The position numbers and the translations under genes were made by a program. From a virus: a DNA stretch of 64,000 nucleotides. Below, piece after piece: positions 21,114 through 29,025 of this stretch. The stretch's first letter is position 1. Every line of letters begins with the position of its first letter. Where the stretch lies: the IMG/VR virus record IMGVR_UViG_3300050034_000187, positions 124,001 to 188,000 of that record; one strand, written 5' to 3'. The notes beneath the pieces are model-generated. The model searched no databases and was not told where the DNA came from. It was given only the letters and a program-made list of their open reading frames with translations.

Positions 21114-22751
21114 ATGTCATATATAAGTGCATTTCACGATAAGAAAAAAGAAGTTATTCACGTAGTGGAAAGGGATCAAGAAGGTAATCGAGTTTATAAA
21201 GATTATGTTCCTGATTATTCTTTCTATGTTTCAGATGATAACGGTTCATATAAAACTATTTTTCAAAATAGAGTCAAAAAGATTATTCCTAAAAATTCCG
21301 CAGATTTTCATAAGTATCTTAATATGTATAAAGGTAAAAAGACTCTATGGGAATCTGATCTAAATTTAGTATATAAGTGTTTGGCAGAGAATTATAGGAA
21401 TGCTCCGCTTCCTCCCCTTCATATAGCATTCCTTGATATTGAAGCAGATTTTTCACAAGAACGCGGGTTTGCTCCAATTGAAGATCCATTTAATCAAATC
21501 ACGGCAATTACGGTTTACTTATCTTGGCTAGATGAATTAATAACTCTTGCAATTCCTCCCAAAACACTCAGTAAAGATGAAGCAAATAAAATTGCATCTG
21601 AATTTGAAAATACTCTATTATTTGATAATGATGCAGATTTATTAAATGCATTTGTTATTTTGATAGAAGATGCCGACGTATTAACAAATTGGAATGGCGA
21701 TGCCTACGATATTCCATATATCATTAATAGAACCAAAAGAGTATTATCAACCAATGATACTCGCAAAATGTGTTTATGGGATCAATTACCCGCAGAAAAA
21801 ACAGCGGTAAGTTTTAATAATGAATATCTAACTTATGAATTAGTTGGAAGAGTACAACTTGATTTATTGAAATTATATCAGAAGTTTACTTATGAAGAAC
21901 GACGATCATATTCGTTGGATTCTATTGGAGAATATGAATTAGATGAACATAAGACTTCTTATGAAGGAAACTTGGATCAGTTATATAATAATGATTTCAA
22001 GTTATTCATTCAATATAACCGCCAAGATGTTATGCTTATTAAAAAACTAGAAGATAAATTGAAGCTGATTTCTTTGGCTAATGCTCTTGCTCATGAAAAT
22101 ACGGTTCTATTGCCGAATGCATTGGGAACCGTTGCAATGATTGATCAAGCAATTATTAATAGAGCGCACGATTTGGTATTAGTTGTTCCTAATAAAAAGC
22201 ATAGCAAAGAAGAAGTTATTGCGGCTGGCGCATATGTTGCTGATCCAATTGTTGGGATACATTCTTACGTAGGCAGCACAGATATTAACTCGCTCTATCC
22301 ATCGGATATTCGAGCATTGAATATGAGCATTGATACATTGATTGGAACTATTGTCCCGATATATACCAAAAAGATGTTGGAAGAAAAATCTTCTCAGGGA
22401 AAATCCAGCGCAGAATGTTGGGAAAAAGTTTTTGGTTCTTTGGAATATCAAGGAATTATGAAGCAAGATGAAAATATGGAATTGGATATTCAATGGGAGC
22501 ATTCTGATCAAGTAACTCATTGTACTGCAAATGATGCCTATAATCTTATTTTTAATTCAGGAAACAATTGGATTTTATCTGGCAATGGTATTATTTTCAC
22601 CAAAGAAAAAAAAGGAATTATTCCAGAACTTCTTGCTGATTGGTATAATGAACGAAAAAAAATGCAAAAGGAAATGAGGTCATTGGATGCTATCAATCAT
22701 GGTATCGAAATACCCAATGATTTATTTGAAAATATAGAAAAACTATTATGA
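21114..22751 (+). CDS. 43: DNA polymerase family B, N-terminal part (exonuclease + motif A)
   Basis: 545 residues: the first piece of a split T4 gp43-like replicative polymerase. Exo I FLDIEAD (about 105-111), Exo II LTNWNGDAYDIPYI and Exo III YNRQDVMLIKKL give the proofreading domain. Motif A TDINSLYPS near 388 gives the first catalytic Asp of the palm. The piece ends in the fingers (LLADWYNERKKMQKEM ... IEKLL) before motif B. The rest is encoded at 23992 after an HNH endonuclease gene. Both pieces end and begin cleanly, so they probably assemble as a two-subunit enzyme, as in split gp43 of some Aeromonas phages. Confidence 0.93.
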   Translation: MSYISAFHDKKKEVIHVVERDQEGNRVYKDYVPDYSFYVSDDNGSYKTIFQNRVKKIIPKNSADFHKYLNMYKGKKTLWESDLNLVYKCLAENYRNAPLPPLHIAFLDIEADFSQERGFAPIEDPFNQITAITVYLSWLDELITLAIPPKTLSKDEANKIASEFENTLLFDNDADLLNAFVILIEDADVLTNWNGDAYDIPYIINRTKRVLSTNDTRKMCLWDQLPAEKTAVSFNNEYLTYELVGRVQLDLLKLYQKFTYEERRSYSLDSIGEYELDEHKTSYEGNLDQLYNNDFKLFIQYNRQDVMLIKKLEDKLKLISLANALAHENTVLLPNALGTVAMIDQAIINRAHDLVLVVPNKKHSKEEVIAAGAYVADPIVGIHSYVGSTDINSLYPSDIRALNMSIDTLIGTIVPIYTKKMLEEKSSQGKSSAECWEKVFGSLEYQGIMKQDENMELDIQWEHSDQVTHCTANDAYNLIFNSGNNWILSGNGIIFTKEKKGIIPELLADWYNERKKMQKEMRSLDAINHGIEIPNDLFENIEKLL

Positions 22752-22764
22752 AAATAGTAGAGTG

Positions 22765-22804
22765 AGTCTCCGTATAATGTATTAATAAATACTCGAAGGA
22801 GACT
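22765..22804 (+). promoter_or_regulatory. RBS-masking hairpin with internal promoter before the endonuclease
   Basis: AGTCTCC (22765-22771) pairs with GGAGACT (22798-22804), which contains the ribosome binding site of the endonuclease gene. The loop holds TATAAT (22773-22778) and a late-type AATAAATA (22784-22791). T4 I-TevI is known to be controlled this way: read-through mRNA is silent, and only mRNA from the promoter in the loop is translated. Confidence 0.7.
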
Positions 22805-22807
22805 TAC

Positions 22808-24004
22808 ATGGATCGCATAGAAATTGAAAAGAAGTTTAGGGAAACTTATACTATAAAAAGTGAGTTGCATTTTAACAGATATTTGAATTATTTTGAAAAA
22901 TATTTTTATTCATTTGAAAAATATAGAGTTAATTGTATTATGGAAAAGCATCATATATTCCCGGTGTCGTTATTTCCTGAATATAAAAAAGAAAAATGGA
23001 ATAAAGTAAAGATTTCTGCAAGAGAGCATTTCTTACTTCATTTTCTATTGTATAAAGCTATTAAAAGTAGTAGCATGGTATATGCGTTTAATCAAATGCG
23101 AAGATATTTAAAAACATCTTCCTGCCAATATGCATGGTTATATGTTAAACATAGAGAAGAGATTTGTAAAATAATTTCCAAATGTAATACTGGAAGAATT
23201 AGAACAGAAGAGCAAAAGTTGGCAATGTCTATTTCTCGAAAGGGAATGATGGCTTGGAAAAATTTGGAAACTGGAGAAACTTGTTATGCTCTACATGGAA
23301 GTTTAAAATATCCATGGGTGCATATCTGTACTGGAAATAAGCATAGCGAAAATACAAAGAAACAAATTGGAGAATCGCAAAAAGGAAAATTGTGGCAATA
23401 TAATCCAGCGACCGGGGAAATTCGGCAAGAGTATGAATTACTAGATGGATTTGTTTGGGGAATGAGTCCAGAATTAAAAAAGCACAATAGTTTGCATATA
23501 CAAAAACGAATTGTAGATTCTCTCTGGGTTATCAAAGATGGCAAAGAACTTAGAGTTAAATCTGGAGATATTACCGACGATATGACTGTTGGAAGATTAC
23601 CGGATACTGCTGAAGTTGGATTATCAATCATGAACAATAAGGATTATAAAAAATTACTTAATTTGAAAACAAAGCAATATGAACTTGTTCTTATGAAAAC
23701 TAGCAAGCCATGGCAAATCCCAGCCGGAGCAAAATTATCCACTCTTTATATTTTTGAATATAAAGGAATTTATTCTGCTAGCGCTAACCAAATGTGGAAA
23801 TGTTTTTCATACTTGCCAATAAAAAATGGAAAAAAAGATTTATCATTGATGAATAAATTAATTCCAAAGCCAAGACCAAATTGGTCCAAAGAACGAAATG
23901 AGTTTTATACCAAATACCACGGAGAGACATTGCATGAGGTTGGATTTCATGTAATTCCATTAAAAGATTATACGTTTAGTGAGGAACATATATGGCTGAA
24001 ATAG
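22808..24004 (+). CDS. HNH homing endonuclease inserted in the polymerase gene
   Basis: 398 residues. MEKHHIFPVSLFPEYKKEKWNKVKISAREHFLLH (45-78) is an HNH nuclease core with the His pair at 48-49, Asn65 and His74/His78. Downstream, NTGRIRTEEQKLAMSISRKGM and KHSENTKKQIGESQKG are NUMOD-type DNA-binding repeats typical of homing endonucleases. It separates the two polymerase pieces and overlaps the second by 13 bases. It would cut uninterrupted polymerase genes of co-infecting phages and so spread itself. Confidence 0.88.
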   Translation: MDRIEIEKKFRETYTIKSELHFNRYLNYFEKYFYSFEKYRVNCIMEKHHIFPVSLFPEYKKEKWNKVKISAREHFLLHFLLYKAIKSSSMVYAFNQMRRYLKTSSCQYAWLYVKHREEICKIISKCNTGRIRTEEQKLAMSISRKGMMAWKNLETGETCYALHGSLKYPWVHICTGNKHSENTKKQIGESQKGKLWQYNPATGEIRQEYELLDGFVWGMSPELKKHNSLHIQKRIVDSLWVIKDGKELRVKSGDITDDMTVGRLPDTAEVGLSIMNNKDYKKLLNLKTKQYELVLMKTSKPWQIPAGAKLSTLYIFEYKGIYSASANQMWKCFSYLPIKNGKKDLSLMNKLIPKPRPNWSKERNEFYTKYHGETLHEVGFHVIPLKDYTFSEEHIWLK

Positions 24005-25215
24005 CAGAGAAATTGAAAGATCTAATTGAGTGCGGAGATGTTAAAAAGATTTCTGTATTCATGAAAGATAATAATCTAATTTTAGATAAAAAACACAAAA
24101 CTATTACATATGCAAATAATAATGACATAGCTAAAAAGGTTGAATTTTTAGATCAGAGTCAGCATGTAAGAAAAATCAAGATGAACAGCTTATTTGGTTC
24201 GGAATTAAATTTAGCATCTAGATTTAATGATCATAGAATTGGCCAATCTATTACTTTATCTGGTAGATTAATTGTGAAGCATATGTCTGCCTATATTAAT
24301 CAGTTATTGACTGGAAAATATGATTATGTTGGTGAAACTATATTATACAATGACACGGATAGTGCATACTTTACTATTTGGCCTATTATCAAAAATAAAG
24401 TAGAATCTGGAGAAATGGAATGGAATGCTGATATTGCTATAAAACTATATAATGAAATTGCAGAAAAGGTGAATAATAATTTTCCATCTTTTATGAAATC
24501 GGCATTTAATTGTTCACTGGAAGATGGTGCTATTATTAAGTGCGGGCGTGAGATAGTTGCATCCAAGATGTTGTTGATTGTTAAAAAAAGATATGCAGCA
24601 ATGATGGTAGACAAAGATGGTATTCGTTATGATGTAGATGGAAAGCCCGGTAAAATGAAAGTTATGGGATTGGATCTACGTAGATCAGATACTCCCGCAA
24701 TTGTTCAAAAGTTCCTTAAAGATACTTTGTTAGAAGTTCTTACTTCCAATGATGAGAATGTTATTGTGGAGAAGATCAAAGCATTCAAGAAAACATTTAA
24801 GAATCTTCCACCGTGGGAAATGGGATCGCCAAAAAGAGGGAACCGACTTACGTTTTATAAAGAGTTGATTAAGGAAGGCAAAGGAAATAGAACTCCGGGA
24901 CATGTTCGCGGAGCACTAAATTGGAATAAATTATGTGATCAACATCATGATAAGATGACGGGAAGAATTGCAGATGGAATGAAATTGGTGGTTGTTCCAT
25001 TAAAAGAAAATAATATGGGAATGAAATCCATTGCTTATCCAACTGATGAAAAGAGATTACCAGAATGGTTTAAGAAATTACCGTTTGATACCGCATCTAT
25101 GATGAAAACCGTTGTTGAAAAACGAATTGAAAATCTATTAAGTAAACTTCCTAATTGGAAAAGTATTGAAAGACGTACTCAACAAGAAACTGGATTGGAT
25201 GCATTTTTCATTTGA
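23992..25215 (+). CDS. 43: DNA polymerase family B, C-terminal part (motifs B and C)
   Basis: 407 residues. KMNSLFGSELNLASRF (about 62-77) is motif B and YNDTDSAYF (about 118-126) is motif C with the second catalytic Asp pair. The thumb follows (MGSPKRGNRLTFYKELIKEGKGNRTPGHVRGALNWNKL), ending near LDAFFI, the clamp-binding tail type of T4 gp43. The ATG at 23992 has GAGG upstream and lies inside the endonuclease gene, so it gets its own start. Together with 21114-22751 it makes a complete polymerase of about 950 residues. Confidence 0.93.
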   Translation: MAEIAEKLKDLIECGDVKKISVFMKDNNLILDKKHKTITYANNNDIAKKVEFLDQSQHVRKIKMNSLFGSELNLASRFNDHRIGQSITLSGRLIVKHMSAYINQLLTGKYDYVGETILYNDTDSAYFTIWPIIKNKVESGEMEWNADIAIKLYNEIAEKVNNNFPSFMKSAFNCSLEDGAIIKCGREIVASKMLLIVKKRYAAMMVDKDGIRYDVDGKPGKMKVMGLDLRRSDTPAIVQKFLKDTLLEVLTSNDENVIVEKIKAFKKTFKNLPPWEMGSPKRGNRLTFYKELIKEGKGNRTPGHVRGALNWNKLCDQHHDKMTGRIADGMKLVVVPLKENNMGMKSIAYPTDEKRLPEWFKKLPFDTASMMKTVVEKRIENLLSKLPNWKSIERRTQQETGLDAFFI

Positions 25216-25240
25216 CATTAATATCCTCTTCTGTTATCAT
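25212..25240 (+). promoter_or_regulatory. Promoter in the loop of an RBS-masking inverted repeat
   Basis: TTGACA (25212-25217), 17-base spacer, TATCAT (25235-25240). AATATCCTCTTC (25220-25231) and GAAGAGGATATT (25244-25255) are perfect inverted copies; the right arm holds AAGAGGA, the ribosome binding site for the ATG at 25259. The -10 box is in the loop. Confidence 0.85.
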
Positions 25241-25258
25241 ATGGAAGAGGATATTTTC

Positions 25259-25486
25259 ATGCATCTAGATAAACTTGGCAATGAACTTCAAGTCGGGGAT
25301 TATATTAAAGAATATTATCCTTTTTGCGGTTCTAATAATACAGAAGGAATTATTACTAGGTTTGATCGAACCGGTTCCGGGAAAGATATTGCTAGATATA
25401 GCGAAACGAGCGGAGATTATGCATATTTAGATCATTCTGAGAAGCAGTCTGAAGAAGATAGAATTCAATATATAATGGAGAGATAA
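25259..25486 (+). CDS. Tail-family small protein (75 aa)
   Basis: ATG at 25259 after AAGAGGA; an in-frame ATG at 25241 lies in the promoter loop and is too early. Body LDKLGNELQVGDYIKEYYPF then EGIITRFDRTG; tail KQSEEDRIQYIMER. First gene of an eight-gene cluster behind the polymerase. Confidence 0.7.
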   Translation: MHLDKLGNELQVGDYIKEYYPFCGSNNTEGIITRFDRTGSGKDIARYSETSGDYAYLDHSEKQSEEDRIQYIMER

Positions 25487-25923
25487 TGGAATATAAATGT
25501 AGAAATGGATTTATGAATATTGGTGACTGGATGGGAACCTTGGGATCATCCTATTATGATGCGGGTGGGCAAGTCGTGGATTTTTGCTGGAAGTATGGTC
25601 CATTGTATGCCGATATTCAAGATCTACGAGGAACCGTATATTGGAGTAATATATATTTTTCTAACTTATGGAAATTTGAAAATAAAGTAGAATTCGATAA
25701 TTGGAAAAATAATAGGATGCCGGAGTCATTTGACTTGAATGGAATGACTTTTAAAATTGGAGATTATTTTTCTCAGGGAGAAGTAGTGGGAAAGAAAATT
25801 GATATTATTTATCTGCTTCCAGATAAATCGTATGCAATAGGTCACGCAATTCCATTTAATATAGATAATTCTGTTAGAAGGGCAACAGACGAAGAAATAT
25901 TGCAATATACAATGGAGCAATAA
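25486..25923 (+). CDS. Tail-family double-length protein (145 aa)
   Basis: TAATG overlap with the previous gene. Two body units in one chain: GFMNIGDWMGTLG... and, after the worn junction FENKVEFDNWKNNRMPE, a second opening NGMTFKIGDYFSQGEVVGKK. Tail ATDEEILQYTMEQ. Probably a fusion of two neighbours whose first tail and stop were lost. Confidence 0.7.
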   Translation: MEYKCRNGFMNIGDWMGTLGSSYYDAGGQVVDFCWKYGPLYADIQDLRGTVYWSNIYFSNLWKFENKVEFDNWKNNRMPESFDLNGMTFKIGDYFSQGEVVGKKIDIIYLLPDKSYAIGHAIPFNIDNSVRRATDEEILQYTMEQ

Positions 25924-25924
25924 T

Positions 25925-26155
25925 ATGAATTATAAAGTTGGAGAGTATTATACTTTGATGAATCCAGCTAGACAGCGGGATGATAGAATATGGGAAATTG
26001 TTAATATAAATGGCACTCGCGTTTATATTAAATTAGTAATGATTGGCGGCGGAATGGTAAGTTGGGGGACTTCTCAAAGAGTATCAATAAAATATATGAA
26101 TAGGTATGAATTGATTTCAAAAGAAGAAGTTATGCAAGAAATCATGGAAAAATAA
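25925..26155 (+). CDS. Tail-family small protein (76 aa)
   Basis: MNYKVGEYYTLMNPARQ, then RIWEIVNINGTRVYIKLVMIG, the KVGEY/WEIV pattern of the small barrel. Tail ISKEEVMQEIMEK. Confidence 0.7.
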   Translation: MNYKVGEYYTLMNPARQRDDRIWEIVNINGTRVYIKLVMIGGGMVSWGTSQRVSIKYMNRYELISKEEVMQEIMEK

Positions 26156-26156
26156 T

Positions 26157-26357
26157 ATGGGAAGAAATAATATTCAATTACATGTTGGCGACTATGTTAT
26201 GGAAACCTTTTGTGGAAGAATAATTGATATTGGGAGGTTAAGCAGCATTGATACCAGAGACGGTGGTATTGGATTTTGCGGTAAGCAGATTGTAATATTG
26301 GGGATGACAGAAAAAATAAGCGAAGAAGAATATCTACAATATGTTATGGAGAGATAA
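26157..26357 (+). CDS. Tail-family small protein (66 aa)
   Basis: NIQLHVGDYVMETFCGRIIDIG opens the barrel; tail ISEEEYLQYVMER uses CTA for Leu, unlike the TTG of many siblings. The next gene's ATG touches its stop. Confidence 0.7.
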   Translation: MGRNNIQLHVGDYVMETFCGRIIDIGRLSSIDTRDGGIGFCGKQIVILGMTEKISEEEYLQYVMER

Positions 26358-26594
26358 ATGAGACATAGATGTCAAAATGGATTAATTGGCGTGGGAGATT
26401 ATGTAGTAATTCGCAAAACGCATGGATTCGGCCATGGGAAAGTGACTGGATTTTCTCAAGCAAGCAGCCTATGGGGACATGCATGGAAAGCTACGATAGA
26501 AGGTTATGATAAACCAAACAATTGGGGATTCTGCTGTCTTGCAAAAAAATTTAATAGTGACGAGGAAATTATACAATTTATTATGGAGCAATGA
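26358..26594 (+). CDS. Tail-family small protein (78 aa)
   Basis: CQNGLIGVGDYVVIRKTHGFGHGKVTGF at the N-terminus resembles 25486 (CRNGFMNIGDW), so these two are related in the body as well. Tail NSDEEIIQFIMEQ. Confidence 0.7.
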   Translation: MRHRCQNGLIGVGDYVVIRKTHGFGHGKVTGFSQASSLWGHAWKATIEGYDKPNNWGFCCLAKKFNSDEEIIQFIMEQ

Positions 26595-26595
26595 T

Positions 26596-26829
26596 ATGAA
26601 ATTTAAAGTAGATGATTTAATTCGTGATGATAATGATATTAGCAGAATATGGAAAATTATCGGAGTATATCCAATGGATAAATCTTATAATACTATTCTA
26701 TATATGCTGTCGGGACATATGATTGCATGGGGAGAAGATTATCCACAAAACGTATTGGCGTCCTTTCTCGAAGAAGATTTTAATGTATTGTCCAATGAAG
26801 AAATTATGCAATATATTATGGAGCAATAA
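26596..26829 (+). CDS. Tail-family small protein, MKFKV group (77 aa)
   Basis: ATG at 26596 one base after the previous stop; MKFKVDDLIRDDNDISRIWKIIGVY. Shares MKFKV(G/D)D and R-x-WKII with the next two genes. Tail LSNEEIMQYIMEQ. Confidence 0.7.
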   Translation: MKFKVDDLIRDDNDISRIWKIIGVYPMDKSYNTILYMLSGHMIAWGEDYPQNVLASFLEEDFNVLSNEEIMQYIMEQ

Positions 26830-26830
26830 T

Positions 26831-27097
26831 ATGAAATTTAAAGTTGGTGATTATATTAGAAATGTAGATAGCACCATTGATGATAGAGTATGGAAAATAA
26901 TAGCATTGGCTTTTGATGAAAATCAATATGTATTAGACTTAAAATTTTTTGTAAATATTGCAATTCCGTATTCTTACAGCATTATTGGTGATTGCTCCTT
27001 AAAGCCATTTGTTAGCTATGGTGAAGTTATACTGACAGACCGTACCATGGAAAAAGTATCAGATGAAGAAATATTGCAATTGGAAATGGAGCAATAA
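26831..27097 (+). CDS. Tail-family small protein, MKFKV group (88 aa)
   Basis: MKFKVGDYIRNVDSTIDDRVWKIIAL at the N-terminus; longer middle with hydrophobic strand FVNIAIPYSYSIIG. Tail VSDEEILQLEMEQ. Ends in a TAATG overlap. Confidence 0.7.
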   Translation: MKFKVGDYIRNVDSTIDDRVWKIIALAFDENQYVLDLKFFVNIAIPYSYSIIGDCSLKPFVSYGEVILTDRTMEKVSDEEILQLEMEQ

Positions 27098-27339
27098 TGA
27101 AATTTAAAGTTGGTGATATAATTTGGTGGAAAGATCATTCTGATGCTGATGATTGTCGTATTTGGAAAATTGTTGAAATATTAAAACATGGTGAATATAT
27201 GATTGTTATATATCGAAGAATGTCTGGAGATTATCCAAGTTATGAAGAGTTGAGGTTATTTAAATTAACTTCGGACATAGCTGGTGGGATGGAAAAAGTA
27301 TCATCGGAAGAAATTATGCAACTTGACATGGAATTATAA
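27097..27339 (+). CDS. Tail-family small protein, MKFKV group (80 aa)
   Basis: MKFKVGDIIWWKDHSDADDCRIWKIVEIL; third successive member with this opening. Tail VSSEEIMQLDMEL. Last gene of the cluster before the clamp promoter. Confidence 0.7.
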   Translation: MKFKVGDIIWWKDHSDADDCRIWKIVEILKHGEYMIVIYRRMSGDYPSYEELRLFKLTSDIAGGMEKVSSEEIMQLDMEL

Positions 27340-27376
27340 GAACATTTGAAATAACATTTGTTAACGAGTAAACTGG

Positions 27377-27382
27377 TATTAT
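27377..27382 (+). promoter_or_regulatory. Extended -10 promoter for the clamp gene
   Basis: TGGTATTAT (TATTAT 27377-27382) 18 bases before the TTG start at 27400; no consensus -35 box at 17 bases. Confidence 0.5.
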
Positions 27383-27399
27383 AACAAGGAGAAACAACA

Positions 27400-28113
27400 T
27401 TGATTATTGACGCACTCAAGGAAATTATCGCACATACTTATTCACTCTCATTAGAAAAGGTGAAGGTATTAGGAACCGAAGATTCCACGACTTTTATTTC
27501 ACAAGCAAACAACATTTATCTTAATAGTGAATTTAAAAATCCTATTCCAGAATTTTCTGGTATGTTTGGATTACATGATTTGGCACGGTTGAATACCATT
27601 GTTAATATTCCAGAATATTCAGAAAATGCAAAGGTTTCAATTAAGGAATCAAATGGTATTCCTTCTAGTATCACTTTTGTAAATGAGAAGGGCGATTTTA
27701 AGAATGAATATCGATTTATGGCTCATGCGGTAATTGATGAGGAAGTTCCAAGCCGAACCATTCGTTCAATTCCATGGGATATCACAGTTATTCCAACTGT
27801 GCAAAGTATTCAACGATTGAAGTATCAAAGTCAAGCAACCGGAAATACCGTTACAACGTTTCGAGCATGGACTGAAAATGGTTCATTGAAGTTTGCTCTG
27901 GGCGAAGCGGGTTCTGTTTGTGGAGATTTTGAATTTTCTAATAATGTTCCTGATCGTATCAAGGAAGCAACAAATTGGCCATTGACCACCGTTTTGGCAG
28001 TTCTCTCTTTACAGGGAGAGAAGACCTTGAAAATTTATGGTGGTGGATTAATGGAAATCACGGTGGATAGCGGATTTGCCATTCATCAATATAGTATTGG
28101 CGCAGTAATTTAA
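27400..28113 (+). CDS. 45: Sliding clamp, T4 gp45-like
   Basis: 237 residues, close to T4 gp45 (228). The only fitting start is TTG at 27400, six to eight bases after AAGGAG. MFGLHDLARLNTIVNIPEYSENAKVSIKE corresponds to the 'Y DLNGFLGILSLV...AEI' segment of gp45, and the rest has the repeated strand-helix build of clamps with a terminal strand GFAIHQYSIGAVI. It would tether the polymerase and, as in T4, activate late transcription. The match is by position and pattern, not high identity. Confidence 0.7.
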   Translation: MIIDALKEIIAHTYSLSLEKVKVLGTEDSTTFISQANNIYLNSEFKNPIPEFSGMFGLHDLARLNTIVNIPEYSENAKVSIKESNGIPSSITFVNEKGDFKNEYRFMAHAVIDEEVPSRTIRSIPWDITVIPTVQSIQRLKYQSQATGNTVTTFRAWTENGSLKFALGEAGSVCGDFEFSNNVPDRIKEATNWPLTTVLAVLSLQGEKTLKIYGGGLMEITVDSGFAIHQYSIGAVI

Positions 28114-28116
28114 AAT

Positions 28117-28141
28117 AAAAGGAGCCGAAGGGCTCCTTTTT
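28117..28141 (+). terminator. Rho-independent terminator after the clamp gene
   Basis: GGAGCC (28121-28126), loop GAAG, GGCTCC (28131-28136), followed by TTTTT. Confidence 0.9.
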
Positions 28142-28143
28142 CA

Positions 28144-28172
28144 TTGACATAATATAGAAATCGCGGTATTAT
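28144..28172 (+). promoter_or_regulatory. Promoter giving a leaderless mRNA
   Basis: TTGACA (28144-28149), 17-base spacer, TATTAT (28167-28172), then exactly six bases to the ATG at 28179. No ribosome binding site is present. Confidence 0.85.
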
Positions 28173-28178
28173 CTTTAC

Positions 28179-29006
28179 ATGAGCTACTTCAAAAGCAACG
28201 GCGAAATCTTCGAAGGAACGGTTTTTGATGCCAACGAAAAGAAGGGCATTGCCTATTATTCTTTTCAGGACAAGTGCCATAAATGTGGTGGCGCTGGCGG
28301 TAGGCCCGAGTGGAATTATACCGGGTGGGTTTGCTTTCGTTGTGGTGGAAGCGGTCTGGAAGCGGTTAAAACGGACAAGGTTTATAATGCCGTGGCATAT
28401 GCAAAGATGGATGCTGCTCGTGCCAAGCGTGCCATTGCTAAGAAGATTAAGGATGATATCAAGGTTGCAGAGTATAAAGCAAAGCAGGAAGAGATTGCTG
28501 CAACTATTCGGGAAAAGGGACTTGCATTTTCCAAAGAGCATTCCGAGGAAATTTCTTTCTTGAATAATTATCAAGAGAATCTTTCCAACGAAAATGCCAA
28601 GTATAATGATTTTCTTTCGTCTCTATACGCCATGTTTGATAAGAATGGATATTTGAGCGATAATCAACTTGCCTCTATTCAAAAGATGCTTGCCGCCAAG
28701 AAAGAACTTTCCGAATCTAGTTTTATTGATGCAAATATCGGAGATAAGATTGAAAAGAGTCTTACTTTGGTGAAAGCATTCACCTTCAAAACTTCATACT
28801 CATATTATTCTTGCTCGACCATCTATATCATGAAGGATGAAGATGGGAATTATTATAAGTATTGCGGATCGACTGGCAAGAATGTTCCAGAAGTTATTGG
28901 AGAAACCCGCAAAATTCAATTCACCATCAAGGAATTTTCAACCTATAATGATATGAAGCAAACTGTCATCGCTCGTCCTAAGCTGCTTGATTCAATTGCA
29001 GCTTAG
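28179..29006 (+). CDS. DnaJ-type zinc-finger protein (275 aa)
   Basis: CHKCGGAGGR (about 33-42) and CFRCGGSG (about 52-59) form a DnaJ-like CxxCGG zinc finger. A long charged coiled coil follows (AARAKRAIAKKIKDDIKVAEYKAKQEEIAATIREKG), then a C-terminal domain with strands STIYIMKDEDGNYYKYCG and RKIQFTIKEF. Such phage proteins are often annotated as DnaJ-like; there is no J domain. May bind nucleic acid or unfolded protein. Confidence 0.7.
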   Translation: MSYFKSNGEIFEGTVFDANEKKGIAYYSFQDKCHKCGGAGGRPEWNYTGWVCFRCGGSGLEAVKTDKVYNAVAYAKMDAARAKRAIAKKIKDDIKVAEYKAKQEEIAATIREKGLAFSKEHSEEISFLNNYQENLSNENAKYNDFLSSLYAMFDKNGYLSDNQLASIQKMLAAKKELSESSFIDANIGDKIEKSLTLVKAFTFKTSYSYYSCSTIYIMKDEDGNYYKYCGSTGKNVPEVIGETRKIQFTIKEFSTYNDMKQTVIARPKLLDSIAA

Positions 29007-29025
29007 GCTTTAAAAGGAGATTGAA

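Noticed and set aside
28110-28574. Minus-strand frame of 154 codons opposite the DnaJ-type zinc-finger gene
   Set aside because: The plus strand has clear CxxCGG motifs and a promoter; the antisense frame begins without signals.
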